Notes under the pieces: generated by a model | What the model was told of the DNA's origin: nothing | The model's input: only the letters and a program-made list of their open reading frames with translations | Database searches by the model: none | Position numbers and translations under genes: made by a program | DNA from: Serripes groenlandicus | Taxonomy: Eukaryota > Mollusca > Bivalvia > Cardiida > Cardiidae | Direction: 5' to 3' | Length of the DNA: 64,000 bases | Assembly (NCBI GenBank): GCA_031761405.1 | Contig: JASEVX010000007.1 | Span: 27,926,859 to 27,990,858, forward strand | Part shown: positions 46,601 through 54,436 of the stretch, one piece after another | How positions within the stretch are numbered: the stretch's first letter is position 1 | Layout: each line of letters starts with the position of its first letter

Positions 46601-47212
46601 CAAAGTAGTTTGTTGAATATCTAAAAGGGTTTAACTTTGTCCTTAATAGAGCATTATTTGGAAGTTTCTGTGCAAAGCAACATTTGAAAACAATTTTTCC
46701 TTTTAAATGTTTTTCCATATTTATATATAAAGCAAATATGCAGCAGGCAACTTTGAAAACATCCGATCAAAAGTATGATTAAACTTTATAACTGAAACGA
46801 TATTTGTTGAATATTCAAGAAGTTAAAAGCATAATGTTAAAAGGAAAAATTCATCTTTATGAGCAATTTCTCCTTTTGTCACAATGTTTCAGTCGTCTGC
46901 TGGTGGGATAGAGTTTAAGAAAAAATCTAAAATGTGTAATGCACAAGTTTTTGCTAAATATCAAAAGTCAATATTATTATTTAAATTCCGTTATGTTGTC
47001 TTCAATTGTAGATTGATGACTGTCGAAGAACGCACAACTATGACCCGTTCTTATGTACATTTCTGTCCATGCTTGCTGAACAAGGACGTCTTGCCGAGCT
47101 GATACAGCAGCACAGTCTTGTTAAGAAGAGGATTCCTGGTCGCATTGGAAAACTTGCCAAACTAACACAGGCTGCAAAGAAGAAGAGGACGAAAGTAAAG
47201 AGGAGGCGGTGA
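25660..47212 (+). CDS. BAP1: BAP1 ubiquitin carboxyl-terminal hydrolase
   Basis: Thirteen coding exons, all GT-AG with consistent phases: 25660-25696, 29457-29486, 30179-30233, 30953-31082, 36222-36341, 38612-38673, 38923-39062, 40077-40155, 41170-41293, 42820-43408, 44149-44231, 44920-45012, 47012-47212 (TGA). They total 1743 nt, 580 residues. BAP1 is the nuclear UCH-family deubiquitinase that, with ASXL proteins, removes H2A mono-ubiquitin (Calypso in fly). UCH domain ~1-240 from [13 protein letters not shown], with oxyanion Gln84 (FFAQQ), catalytic Cys90 ([16 protein letters not shown]), His167 ([12 protein letters not shown]) and Asp182 (RLFELDG). Exon 10 encodes a disordered acidic linker with a [13 protein letters not shown] block conserved with vertebrates and a VKEE SUMO-like motif. 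Exons 12-13 encode the coiled-coil/ULD domain ([15 protein letters not shown]) and a basic tail ([11 protein letters not shown]) probably acting as the nuclear signal. It is ~150 residues shorter than human BAP1, and no HCF-1-binding (D/E)HxY-type motif is visible. Introns are full of mobile elements. Confidence 0.97.
25999..27102 (-). mobile_element. Array-bearing hairpin element, family E (BAP1 intron 1)
   Basis: 3' hairpin ttatacccccaaaaaacaaa/gttttgggggggtata at 25999-26033, then (CGGT)n, then an array alternating two ~155-bp monomer types: one with cttcataggatgatacaaca cattgagagg, the other with acaatggtagagcataatca gagg. Both share ataactctatttaatctaaa and agttattgccctttgttact. The right end is ggtgctgttttgggggtatt, tatttctag. 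Minus orientation. Second copy at 37081-38499. Confidence 0.85.
27136..27817. mobile_element. TIR element, 682 bp, with tRNA-like interior
   Basis: Left ggattcggcacaattatcaa ttcggcct and right ggccgaattgataattgggc cgaatc are inverted repeats (about 28 bp, few mismatches), each continuing into a ggcc-rich subterminal block. Inside, 27300-27420 on the minus strand has a degenerate tRNA-like head (gcggtagtgtgtttggttgt, cctcgatccaggtc). No transposase ORF. In BAP1 intron 1. Confidence 0.6.
28812..28850. repeat. Truncated hairpin-family copy
   Basis: tcctatgttgtcggtactca aaacataggg matches the arm of the palindrome at 8732-8798, with most of the second arm missing. Confidence 0.5.
28964..29341. 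mobile_element. Head-to-head pair of TTAA-type MITEs (BAP1 intron 1)
   Basis: Left TTAACCCTTTCCCTCATATG at 28964 and a nearly complete copy to about 29175 (gcgtctataatctatatgc), where its right TIR is lost. It joins directly to an inverted second copy beginning tttttgaaaacattgtgac and ending gtatgagggaaagggttaa at 29341. The junction lacks TTAA, so the pair moved or rearranged as a unit. Confidence 0.85.
29760..30072 (-). mobile_element. Array-bearing element, family L fragment (BAP1 intron 2)
   Basis: Carries the family L landmarks ccaaccatcacacctatgaa, ataactctatcctgcatata and gaaattctggttaatg, and ends gtcctccaacagctcttgtt, the minus-strand 5' box AACAAGAGCTGTTGGAGGAC. The host site is uninterrupted here (caccctttaagaaattctgg). 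Confidence 0.65.
30728..30905 (-). mobile_element. TTAA-type MITE, strongly diverged (BAP1 intron 3)
   Basis: gcttcccacaaacaaccgac through gttgtctactgcagatttct tgtatgttgag. It ends about 48 bp before exon 4. Another eroded copy is at about 30430-30620 (tttttcccaaaaatgaaaaa to tacatattggaaagagtc). Confidence 0.55.
31290..31524 (+). mobile_element. TTAA-type MITE (BAP1 intron 4)
   Basis: TTAA at both ends. Left ttaacctttcccacatacaa, right tatatggaggaaattattaa. Interior diverged but complete. Confidence 0.8.
31567..33160 (-). mobile_element. Array-bearing hairpin element, family A, long copy (BAP1 intron 4)
   Basis: 3' hairpin agctcacctgagctttgctc aaggtgagtt at 31567, then cgtccgtcgtgcgtcgtccg, a single-copy block (ccatggcaacgaaacgaaaa), and about eight monomers of ~175 bp. 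The single-copy block is duplicated at about 32470-32640, i.e. an internal two-segment duplication. A run of ~20 G at 32737-32758 interrupts one monomer. The 5' end at the right is gcgattcaagggccatcatg gccctcttgt. Confidence 0.88.
33274..34776 (-). mobile_element. Array-bearing hairpin element, family B, second copy (BAP1 intron 4)
   Basis: Same borders as 6227-7686: hairpin tatgcccccccggaatctct/gattcggggggcata and right end catcagtgtttcacaaacac atcttgttttt. Nine monomers, eight with exact TGACCTTTGACCT; one (near 34106) has a 3-bp insertion (gaccacctttgacct) that breaks it. Monomer order parallels the first copy, so the array moved as a whole. Confidence 0.87.
35139..35296 (+). mobile_element. 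TTAA-type MITE, degenerate (BAP1 intron 4)
   Basis: ccatatccttcatacaaaaa atctgcagcaaatgac to gctgcagaggtgtcagaaag cgtctata. Both TIR ends eroded. The hairpin-family copy at 35393-35460 (cctatgttgtaggtactcaa) lies just downstream. Confidence 0.6.
35611..35838 (+). mobile_element. TTAA-type MITE, full-length (BAP1 intron 4)
   Basis: TTAA at both ends. Left ttaaccctttccctcatacg, right tatgagggaaagggttaa; 228 bp; recent subfamily. Confidence 0.9.
35895..36120 (-). mobile_element. TTAA-type MITE just upstream of BAP1 exon 5
   Basis: TTAA at both ends. Left ttaactcattcccacataca, right tatatgtgggaaagtgttaa; 226 bp. Ends 101 bp before the exon 5 acceptor. Confidence 0.85.
36390..36796 (-). mobile_element. 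Family A element, truncated (BAP1 intron 5)
   Basis: Two to three ~175-bp monomers (tatggctatagtgaaaactt, gtgtcaggctgattttcaaa) and the 5' box at the right (atcatggccctcttgttt). The 3' hairpin is missing. It begins about 50 bp after exon 5. Confidence 0.8.
37081..38499 (-). mobile_element. Array-bearing hairpin element, family E, second copy (BAP1 intron 5)
   Basis: Hairpin tatacccccaaaaaacaaag/gtttggggggggtata, (CGGT)n, then the same alternating monomers as 25999-27102, plus an extra distal block (cgaagccatattttgtccgg, aagaggagatgtgcatatca) absent from the first copy. Right end ttttgggggtatttatcacc, ttctag. Ends about 112 bp before exon 6. Confidence 0.85.
39469..40041 (+). mobile_element. 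TTAA-type MITE with expanded internal minisatellite (BAP1 intron 7)
   Basis: MITE ends accctatcccatataagtct and gcgcctatatgtgggagaag. Its left subterminal segment is amplified ten times (next entry), lengthening the element from ~210 to 573 bp. The right half is normal (gcaatttctccttttgctac, gtctgctgcagaggcgtcag). It ends 35 bp before the exon 8 acceptor. Confidence 0.88.
39521..39909. repeat. 39-bp minisatellite, ten near-identical copies
   Basis: The unit contains tatagaaaatctctatagat then gatagtattattacaaaa. The landmark gaaaatctctatag recurs every 39 bp from 39529 to 39880, ten times with essentially no mismatch. Each unit holds the palindrome tatagaaaatctctata. 39 is a multiple of 3, so a 139-codon ORF on the minus strand results; it is not a gene. 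Confidence 0.97.
40873..41100 (-). mobile_element. TTAA-type MITE just upstream of BAP1 exon 9
   Basis: TTAA at both ends. Left ttaacccttccctcatatag, right cgtatgagggaaagggttaa; 228 bp. Ends 69 bp before the exon 9 acceptor. Confidence 0.9.
41331..42054 (-). mobile_element. Family A element, diverged, 5' end replaced by a MITE (BAP1 intron 9)
   Basis: 3' end agatcacttgagttattggg atct, then gtctggcgtccgtgtgcatc and four decayed monomers (tagaaatgttccttgagtaa, atgttgattgatcaaaaa). At the right, gcactccaggaccatcatg stops where the MITE 42055-42250 begins, so the usual ccctcttgtt is lost. Confidence 0.75.
42055..42250 (+). mobile_element. TTAA-type MITE at the end of a family A element (BAP1 intron 9)
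   Basis: TTAA at both ends. Left ttaaccctttcccacataca, right atatatgggaaagggtttaa. Confidence 0.85.
42585..42781 (-). mobile_element. TTAA-type MITE just upstream of BAP1 exon 10
   Basis: TTAA at both ends. Left ttaacctattccctcataca, right ttgtatgtgggaaagggtta. Ends 38 bp before the exon 10 acceptor. Confidence 0.87.
43500..43703 (+). mobile_element. TTAA-type MITE (BAP1 intron 10)
   Basis: Left atcaaccctttcccaaatag, right atcaggggaaagcttaa. Diverged. The following 300 bp to 44020 (gtgcaaccctctggagcaac, ending with atcaatcaatcaa) look like part of another dispersed repeat, but I cannot name it. Confidence 0.7.
44245..44408 (-). mobile_element. Short hairpin element, family M, 14 bp after BAP1 exon 11
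   Basis: 3' hairpin agctcgacttttgaaaaaaa cgagagct, followed by ggcgtcggtggcggcggcag and a short body, with minus-strand 5' box at the right (acgcggtgctcttgtta). Only 164 bp. The hairpin begins 14 bp downstream of the exon 11 donor. Confidence 0.6.
44476..44670 (-). mobile_element. TTAA-type MITE, right end missing (BAP1 intron 11)
   Basis: Left ttaaccctttccctcatata, core agaaattgctctaaacaagc aatttctcctt. It stops near 44670 without a TIR. Confidence 0.7.
45125..46521 (-). mobile_element. Array-type element, family M, diverged (BAP1 intron 12)
   Basis: Begins agatgagctatggttgtcac, a decayed 3' end. It contains loosely repeated units (aaaacgatagtatattcaat atc / aaaacgttaatatattcaat atc; ttggggtcac) and ends ctagcacccggtgctcttgt ag, the minus-strand 5' box ACAAGAGCACCGGGTGCTAG. 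The 5' box matches that of 44245-44408. Confidence 0.55.
46711..46918 (+). mobile_element. TTAA-type MITE, degenerate (BAP1 intron 12)
   Basis: tccatatttatatataaagc aaatatgcagcaggcaac through gagcaatttctccttttgtc acaatgtttcagtcgtctgc. TIRs eroded. Ends about 93 bp before exon 13. Confidence 0.6.
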
Positions 47213-47322
47213 AATATATCGGGGACCACATTAAAAACTAGGCGCAGGCGCTGAAAATAACTTTTTTATTTTATGCAGTGAAATAAGATTATTCCATTTA
47301 CTATCACAGCAAAGAGAAGATT

Positions 47323-47516
47323 AACACATTGCTGTATACATACAACTAATCTGCAGGAGATAACTGAAAACATCTATGCAAAAGAATGGAAAATCTTCAT
47401 TATATGAATGTATTATTATTGAATATAAATAAATACATTGTGACAAAAGGAAAACTGCTCATTACGAGTCATCTGATAAAGGTGTTTTAAAATACATCTG
47501 CAAGTGGGAAAGATTG
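47323..47516 (+). mobile_element. TTAA-type MITE, degenerate, in the BAP1 3' region
   Basis: aacacattgctgtatacata caactaatctgcagg through catctgcaagtgggaaagat. It carries an AATAAA at 47428-47433 that could serve as a BAP1 polyadenylation signal (inference). Confidence 0.6.
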
Positions 47517-48537
47517 AAGCGACTAATATGTTCATTGATTGATTTTAAGTTTGACTTTTCACATATAAGCAGGGTTTTCAATACATACCTTAAGCAGGGT
47601 TTTCTATATGTCCCTCAGCTGGTCTCATTGCATTGATGAAGTTTATCTCAAGTTTTGTTTCATTCTTATATAAGGTGCTACAGGAATACCAACCTTAGTA
47701 TAATTATTACCAGTGTAGAAAAAGATATGCCTGTGCATCCATGCAGTGAGATCGAAATGGATAATGCTCTACTTTCTGTGACTAATTAACAAACTGCAGA
47801 GCCAGAGCAAGCTGCATGGATGGGCAGGTTAATCAGGATCTACACTGGTCCCAAATGCCCAAAGGTGGGTATGCCCAGTGGGTTGTTCATATATATACAA
47901 TTGTATATACAATGTATATATGTAACTGCAACTTTATTGATAAACCACATTAGGAGGCCAAATATTGGTATGGGAATGGGAACATCCAAGGTCAAAGCCA
48001 GATTTATGGAAAGTTGCGTTACATTGCAGCTGCAGCTCTGATGTTTATGCAACTTTACATAAAGATAAACCCCTATAGAAAAGCCATATATATAGGTATT
48101 GTGCCCAGTACCTTGAAGGTCATATAATTTGAATTTACATAATTATAATTTGATTAAAGTTTTCTTTAATTTGACACATATTAATGTTTTAATTTGTCAA
48201 GCATTCCATCCTACAAAGTGCTCAATGTGAGTATTCGATAATACCCTTCATCTCCTCGGGCAAAAAAACATTGAAATCTCAATTATTAAAGAATATTTAT
48301 TGAATACATTGTGGCAAAGGAGAAATTGTTCATTACAATATTTTCAAAAGTTGTCTGCTGCAGATACTGTACACCAAATTGTATCTGCATGACTGTTAAA
48401 ACCAACACAATTGTGTTGGGGTCGCAAACAAGAACACAAGCTTACTTCATTTTATACAAATTAGATAAAATTCTTGCAATTATAACCCCTACCCATAGTT
48501 TACTAATTTGTTGCCAATTACTTTAAAAACATCTAGG
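47517..48537. repeat. Intergenic tract with small inverted repeats and a MITE fragment
   Basis: gcctgtgcatccatgcag (47731) and ctgcatggatgggcagg (47811) form a short inverted repeat. An AT palindrome tatatacaattgtatata is at about 47891. A MITE fragment lies at 48295-48375 (tacattgtggcaaaggagaa, gttgtctgctgcagat). No gene seen. Confidence 0.5.
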
Positions 48538-48600
48538 AAACGAGAGGAACATGATGGTCCTATATCTCTCACCTGATTAAATAGTACTTCACTCGTTTTT

Positions 48601-49938
48601 AGATCACCTGAGCCAAAGGCTCAAGGTGATCTATTCTGATCACTCTCTGCCCGTCGTAAATGTTTAGCTTTAAACATCCATCTCCTCCTAAACCACAGGA
48701 CCAATTTCAACCAAACTTCACAGGAATGTTCCTTTGGTGGCCCTTTTTATAGTAATGGGGCTGTCCGTTTGTTTGTTTGTTTGTGCGTCCGTATGTCTGT
48801 CCGTAACAACCTTGTGACCACTCTTCACTGAACATCCTTTGACCGATCTTAACCAAACTTGGTATATAGTAAGTATATGGCAAGGTCATACAGTCAAGGT
48901 CAAAATTGGACTTTGACTATTTTCCCATATAACAACCTTGTGACCACTCTACACTGAACAAGTTTTGACTGAAATTAACCAAACTTGGTATACAGTTAGT
49001 ATATGGCAAGGTCTAGAAGCCTATTTATTTTCAAGGTCAAGGTCAAAATTGGACTGACTATTTTCCCAAATAACAACCTTGTGACCACTCTACACTGAAC
49101 ATCCTTTGACTGATCTTAGTATATGGCAAGGTCTAGAAGTCTATTTATTTTCAAGGTCATACAGTCAAAGTCAAAATTGGACTATTTTCCCATATAACAA
49201 CCTTGTGACCACTCTACACTGAACATCCTTTGACTGATCTTAACCAAACTTGGTATACAGTTAGTATATGGCAAGGTCTAGAAGCCTATTTCTTTTCAAG
49301 GTCAAGGTCAAATTTGTACTTTGACTATTTTCCCATATAACAACCTTGTGACCACTCTACACTGAACATCCTTTGACTAATCTTAACCAAACTTGGTATA
49401 CAGTTAGTATATGGCAAGGTCTAGAAGCCTAGTTATTTTCAAGGTCATACGGTCAAGGTCAAAATTGGACTTTCCGACCTAACAACCTTGTGACCACTCT
49501 ACACTGAACATCCTTTGACCGATCTTAACCAAACTGTATATACAGTTAGTATATGGCATGGTCAAGAAGCCTATTTATTTTCAAGGTCATACAGTCACGG
49601 TCAAGGTCAAAATTGGACTTTCACTTTTTTCCCATATAACAACCTTGTGACCACTCTACATTGAACATCCTTTGACCGATCTTAACCAAACTTGATTTAC
49701 AGTTAGTATATGGCAAGGTCTAGAAGCCTAGTTATTTTCAAGGTCATTGTCAAAATTGGACTTTCTGTCTGTAACAACCTTGTGACCACTCTACACTAAA
49801 AAACCTTTGACTGATCTTAACCAAACTTAGTATACAGTTAGTATATGGCAAAGTCTAGAAGCCTTATCTTGATCACAAGAAAACTCGATGTGATGATTAA
49901 ATACCGAGGGGATGCATCCGCTTTGCGGTGCCCTTGTT
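48601..49938 (-). mobile_element. Array-bearing hairpin element, family F
   Basis: 3' hairpin agatcacctgagccaaaggc tcaaggtgatct at 48601, (GTTT/GTCC)n, then about eight ~143-bp monomers (accttgtgaccactctacac, tgaacatcctttgactgatc, ttagtatatggcaaggtcta, tattttcaaggtca). 5' end on the right: ggatgcatccgctttgcggt gcccttgttc. Monomers carry tandem AGGTCA half-sites (tcaaggtcaaggtca). Confidence 0.85.
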
Positions 49939-49944
49939 CAAAAT

Positions 49945-50340
49945 TATTTCAAGATTTAAATTCCATTGAGAAAGGGGGCAAATTGTCCAAACTTAAAAAA
50001 TCTTCTCTTCTGAATCAGCTTTGTCAGATTCCAATATAATTTTGTAGAAATGTTCCTTGGGTGACCCTCTACAAAAGTTGTTCAAGCCATACTGATTGAA
50101 AAAAAGTATTAGCAAGGCGGCATCAGGAAAGGCGAAAAATGACAAAACTTTAAAATTCCATTCTTATTAAAGTTTTTGTTAGATTTCAAGATACAAATGG
50201 CCTTTACTGTATATAGCCATTTTACTATTTCTTTAGCAGTGTCAACTCCTTGCAGTTTCAGTTGCACTCCTGATCAAATTTTCCCAGATATCTGCAGTTA
50301 AATATTTGCTACTAATTTACTATCACTCAGGTGATCTTGT
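49945..50340 (-). mobile_element. Family A element, old copy like the one at 1-340
   Basis: tttgtagaaatgttccttgg gtgaccctct at 50040 and a distal block (ggcggcatcaggaaaggcga) that matches 90-110. It ends near tactatcactcaggtgatct without a clear 5' box. Confidence 0.65.
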
Positions 50341-50608
50341 TACTTTTTACATGCAAGCAAAATGAACCCTTCCCCCTGGTGGCCCTGTTAAATGCTGTTT
50401 GAACTTGTCCAAATTCTAACTTTTCCTAGTTCCTGAAATTTGTTGTGGAAATTATTGTATGATTTACAATAGCTTTTAGCTTAAGAAACCCTGAAAGCTC
50501 TTTATTGATGTTCAATGCCAGTGTTGGTGAAAGAAAATACCTATCCATGATCGAGTGCTTGTGTCCCAAGACATACATTCCATATCCTCAGTTTGCTTGA
50601 AAGTGACG

Positions 50609-50838
50609 TTAACCTTTTCCATCATACGACAATTCTGCAGCGGACGACTTTGAACATATTTTGTCAAAAAATAGAAAATCTCCATAATTGAATGGATAAC
50701 CTATGACAAAAAGTGGAAAACATTGTGGCAAAAGGAGAAATTGCACGTTTTGTGCAATTTCTTCTTTTGTCACTATGTTTTCAAAAAGCCGTCTGCTGCA
50801 GAGGCGTCAGAAAGCGTCTATATGAGGGAAAGGGTTAA
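50609..50838 (+). mobile_element. TTAA-type MITE, full-length
   Basis: TTAA at both ends. Left ttaaccttttccatcatacg, right tatgagggaaagggttaa; 230 bp; recent subfamily. Confidence 0.9.
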
Positions 50839-50862
50839 CAGTTATAAAAACTGCTTCTTTGG

Positions 50863-51068
50863 TTAACTCTTTATCCTGCTGTATGCAACTTTAAACTAAA
50901 ATTGCAAACAGCAAAGATTGCATATCGGTCAAAAATATTGCAAATCTCTTAAGGATGATAGTATAAAAATTGAAAACATTGTGGTAAATGATCACGATAG
51001 GCATTTTGTCCTTTTGTTGATTTTAAAAGATGTCTGCAGTACATGTGCCAACAGTGGGAAAGGGTTAA
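50863..51068 (+). mobile_element. TTAA-type MITE, older copy
   Basis: Left ttaactctttatcctgctgt, right ccaacagtgggaaagggtta. It sits 25 bp from the recent copy, so two independent insertions are neighbours. Confidence 0.75.
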
Positions 51069-51433
51069 CAAGAAATATAAATAGAAGGAAAATAACTGCT
51101 TAGAATAATCCCACAGAACCAAATCCAGACAAAACTAGAACTATCACTAAAGGTGATTAATACCCCCGCCCCAACCCCTGACACATATTATATCTCACAG
51201 TATTATCTTTGACTCAGACAATTTGAATATCAGTATCAAAAAGAAATACTAAGATGATATCAAAAAGCAATATACAAATCTAATTTTGAAGAAATTTTGT
51301 CAGAAACATTTTCTAATGCATAAAATACATATTTCCTCATGAAATAAGTTTTGATTTAGTTTTCTAATTTCAGAAAACAAACAAACAAGAAGAAAATGAA
51401 CCACATTCTTTATTCAAAGAGTAACAAGGTTTT

Positions 51434-51643
51434 TACTGTAAACTACTGAATATTCGCGAGGACCTATTTTCGATATTTATCATGATTTTGATATTTTGAT
51501 ATTTTAATTTTGAGAATAAGTAGCAGAAGTTTAAATTTCACTTCTGATCGATATATTTTCGCAAGGTATTAATTTCGCGAGGAGATCAGCTTGCGAATAT
51601 AAGGGAATATAAAATCCTTACGTAATTTAGGTAGTTTACAGTA
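51434..51643. mobile_element. TIR element with TACTGTAAACTAC ends
   Basis: Left TACTGTAAACTAC and right GTAGTTTACAGTA, 210 bp. The interior has attcgcgaggacctattttc and tttcgcgaggagatcagctt as a subterminal inverted pair. Non-autonomous. Superfamily not assigned. Confidence 0.75.
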
Positions 51644-51689
51644 GCTATAATGTAATATAATATCATGTTCTACCTCTTGACACTAGCAC

Positions 51690-53025
51690 AGCTTCTTGAA
51701 GGAACAGCACCAGACACAATCAAGTGGTCACTGTAGTATGTTGGAATGACATGACGCACCAGATTAGAATTTAAGAAAAAAAATCCTATTTCAAGGTCAG
51801 AGGTGAAGGTCACTGGGACATGAAATTTGCGTCTTGCACATCTACTACTCCTGATTAACATTTATGCCAAGTATGAAGTAAATCAGGTTGAAACTGAAGG
51901 AGGAGTACAACGGATCAGATTTTAACAAAAAAAAATCCTATTTCAAGGTCAGAGCTGAAGGTCACAGGGACATGAAATTTGCGTCTTGCACATCTACTAC
52001 TCCTGATTAACATTTATGCCAAGTATGAAGTAAATCAGGTTGCTGAAAGAGGAGTACAACAGATTAGATTTTAACAAAACAAATTCCTATTTCAAGGTCA
52101 GAGGTCAAGGTGAAGGTCACAGGGACATGAAATTTGCGTCTTGCACATCTATTAACATTTATGCCAAGTATGAAGTAAATCGGGTTGAAACTGAAGGAGG
52201 AGTACAACAGATTAGATTTTAACAAAACAAATTCCTATTTCAAGGTCAAGGTCAGAGGGAAATGAAATTTGCATCTTGCACATCTACTACTCCTGATTAA
52301 CATTTATGCCAAGTATCAAGTAAATCAGGTTGAAACTGAAGGAGGAGTACAACAGATTAGAATTTAACAAAAAAAAAATCCTATTTCAAGGTGAAAATCA
52401 CTGGGACATGAAATGTGTGTGTTGCACATCTACTACTCCTGATTAACATTTATGCCAAGTATGAAGTAAATTAGGTTGAAACTGAAGGAGGAGTACAACA
52501 GATTAGATTTTAACAAAACAAATTCCTATTTCAAGGTCAGAGGTCAAGGTGAAGGTCACAGGGACATGAAATTTGCGTCTTGCACATCTACTGATTAACA
52601 TTTATGCCAAGTATGAAGTAAATCAGGTTGAAACTGAAGGAGGAGTACAACAGATTAGATTTTAACAAAAAAAAATCCTATTTCAAGGTCACAGGGACAT
52701 GAAATTTGCGTCTTGCACATCTACTACTCCTGATTAACATTTATGCCAAGTATGAAGTAAATCAGGTTGAAACTGAAGGAGGAGTACAACAGATTAGATT
52801 TTAACAAAAAAAAAAATCCTATTTCAAGGTCAAGATCACAGGGACATGAAATTTGCGTCTTGCACATTTACTACTGCTGATTAACATTTATGCCAAGTAT
52901 CAAGTCAATCAGGTAGAAACTGAAGGAGGAGTACAACGGAACAGATTTTGCGGACAGACCGACCGACGGCATGACCGACAGGCTGATTCCAGTATACCCC
53001 CTTCAAACTACGTTTGCGGGGGTAT
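51690..53025 (+). mobile_element. Array-bearing hairpin element, family G
   Basis: About nine ~145-bp monomers (gacatgaaatttgcgtcttg, cacatctactactcctgatt, aacatttatgccaagtatga, gttgaaactgaaggaggagt), then gcggacagaccgaccgacgg and the 3' hairpin tatacccccttcaaactacg/tttgcgggggtata at about 52994-53028. The left end is not sharp. Two monomers carry AGGTCAGAGGTCA, a DR1 arrangement. Confidence 0.8.
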
Positions 53026-53249
53026 AATAATGGAATTATTTCTATTATTACTGCAAATGATCGAGAATATATAATTTACATTTGAAGTAGGACATTGTAG
53101 TATGACAAGATAGAGATATTGTTAAAAAAAAAAAAATCAAGTCAAAGACAATACTTTTGACCCGTTACTATCATGTCATAATAAAACTACCGGTACCCAC
53201 CAAATATCATTAATACAGATTGATTGGAGTTCAACGTTGTTTTAGTTAT

Positions 53250-54245
53250 ACCTTTCCCACATATAGACGCCTCTGCAGCAGACAACTTTTAAAAACATTG
53301 TGGCAAAAGGAGCAATTAAAGTTTATTAAAACAAGCAAATTTATGAAATTTATATCCCCCGCTTGCAGGAAAGTTTGGAAAAAAACGGTTCACATTTGTG
53401 GCAATTATTGTACGGAAACGAAGTGTGACAGAAAGACAGACGGACAGTAGGTCAAAAAGTCATGGTGAAGGTCATCCAAAGACAATATTTGATTGTAAGA
53501 TTGTACACATGGTGCAAAGTTTGTTGCTGTAGATTTTTCAATATATCAAGGGCAATAACTCTAAGGATAATTGACCAATCCAAAAAAACAATGGACGGGC
53601 ATGTGGATTTTTCAATATATCAAGGGCAATAACTCTAAGGAAAATTGACCAATCCAAAAAAACAATGGACGGGCATCATCTCAGTATGTTGGTTAATATT
53701 TATTTAAAGTTTCATGAAATTCTACCAGCTAGTTACTGAGAAATGGCTGCGGACGTGGATTTTTCAATATATCAAGGGCAATAACTCTAAGGAAAATTGA
53801 CCAATCCAAAAAACAATGGGCAGGCATCATCCCAGTATGCTGGTTCATATTTATTTCAAATTTCCTGAAATTCTACCGGCTAGTTACTGAGAAATGGCTG
53901 CGTACATGGATTTTTCAATATATCAAGGGCAATAACTCTAAGGAAAATTGACCAATCCAAAAAAACAATGGACGGGCATCATCCTAGTATGCTGGTTCAT
54001 ATTTATTTCAAGTTTCATGAAATTCTACCAGCTAGTTACTGAGAAATTGCTGCGGACGGACGGACGCACACACAGACGGACAATGCCATTTCAATATCCC
54101 CCTCCTTTTTTCTTCGAAAAAGCGGGGGATAATAAGTTGAATTTTATTATAAAGAAACCCTTATTTATGGAGATTTTTCAGTTTTTTTCCAAACCTTTTT
54201 CGAAGTCGTCTGCTGCAGATTTGTTGTGTCTGGGAAAGGGTTATA
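53250..54245 (-). mobile_element. TTAA-type MITE split by a family H/I element
   Basis: Left part 53250-53327 (cctttcccacatatagacgc ctctgcagcagacaac). Right part about 54131-54245 (cttatttatggagatttttc agt, gtcgtctgctgcagatttgt, ctgggaaagggttat). The flanking target is TTAT, a variant of TTAA. Confidence 0.7.
53328..54130 (+). mobile_element. Array-bearing hairpin element, family H
   Basis: 5' end aacaagcaaatttatgaaat ttatatccccc at 53328, like the family I 5' end. About four ~152-bp monomers (gtggatttttcaatatatca agggcaataactctaaggaa aattgaccaa), then cggacggacggacgcacaca and the 3' hairpin cctccttttttcttcgaaaa agcgggggat. It appears to be a chimera of a family I 5' end with a different array. 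Confidence 0.75.
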
Positions 54246-54436
54246 TATTAATGCAGGTAGTTCACCTTATGTATATTAGTTTTCTCATGTCTTCCAACAT
54301 AGAATATTTAGTCCATTGGTGGAGGACAAATGACACTGGTCACACGGATTAGCCAAGCCAGGTTTTGAACTCCCGACTCCATGAGTGATAGCCAACATGA
54401 TAATTGACAGACATATCACACCTTAACTCAAATAGC

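Larger units (their letters stand above)
53216..54420 (-). mobile_element. SINE split by a MITE that is itself split by an array element
   Basis: SINE tail gattgattggagttcaacgt at 53219, ending near 53249. SINE body resumes at about 54246 (tattaatgcaggtagttcac, attggtggaggacaaatgac, ccaggttttgaactcccgac). The latter holds a B-box-like ggttttgaactcc region. The intervening DNA is listed in the next two entries. Confidence 0.65.

Noticed and set aside
48601..49938. Ordinary satellite DNA
   Set aside because: The array is bounded by a hairpin and microsatellite on one side and a 5' box on the other, like the other dispersed elements, so it is a mobile array and not a simple satellite.
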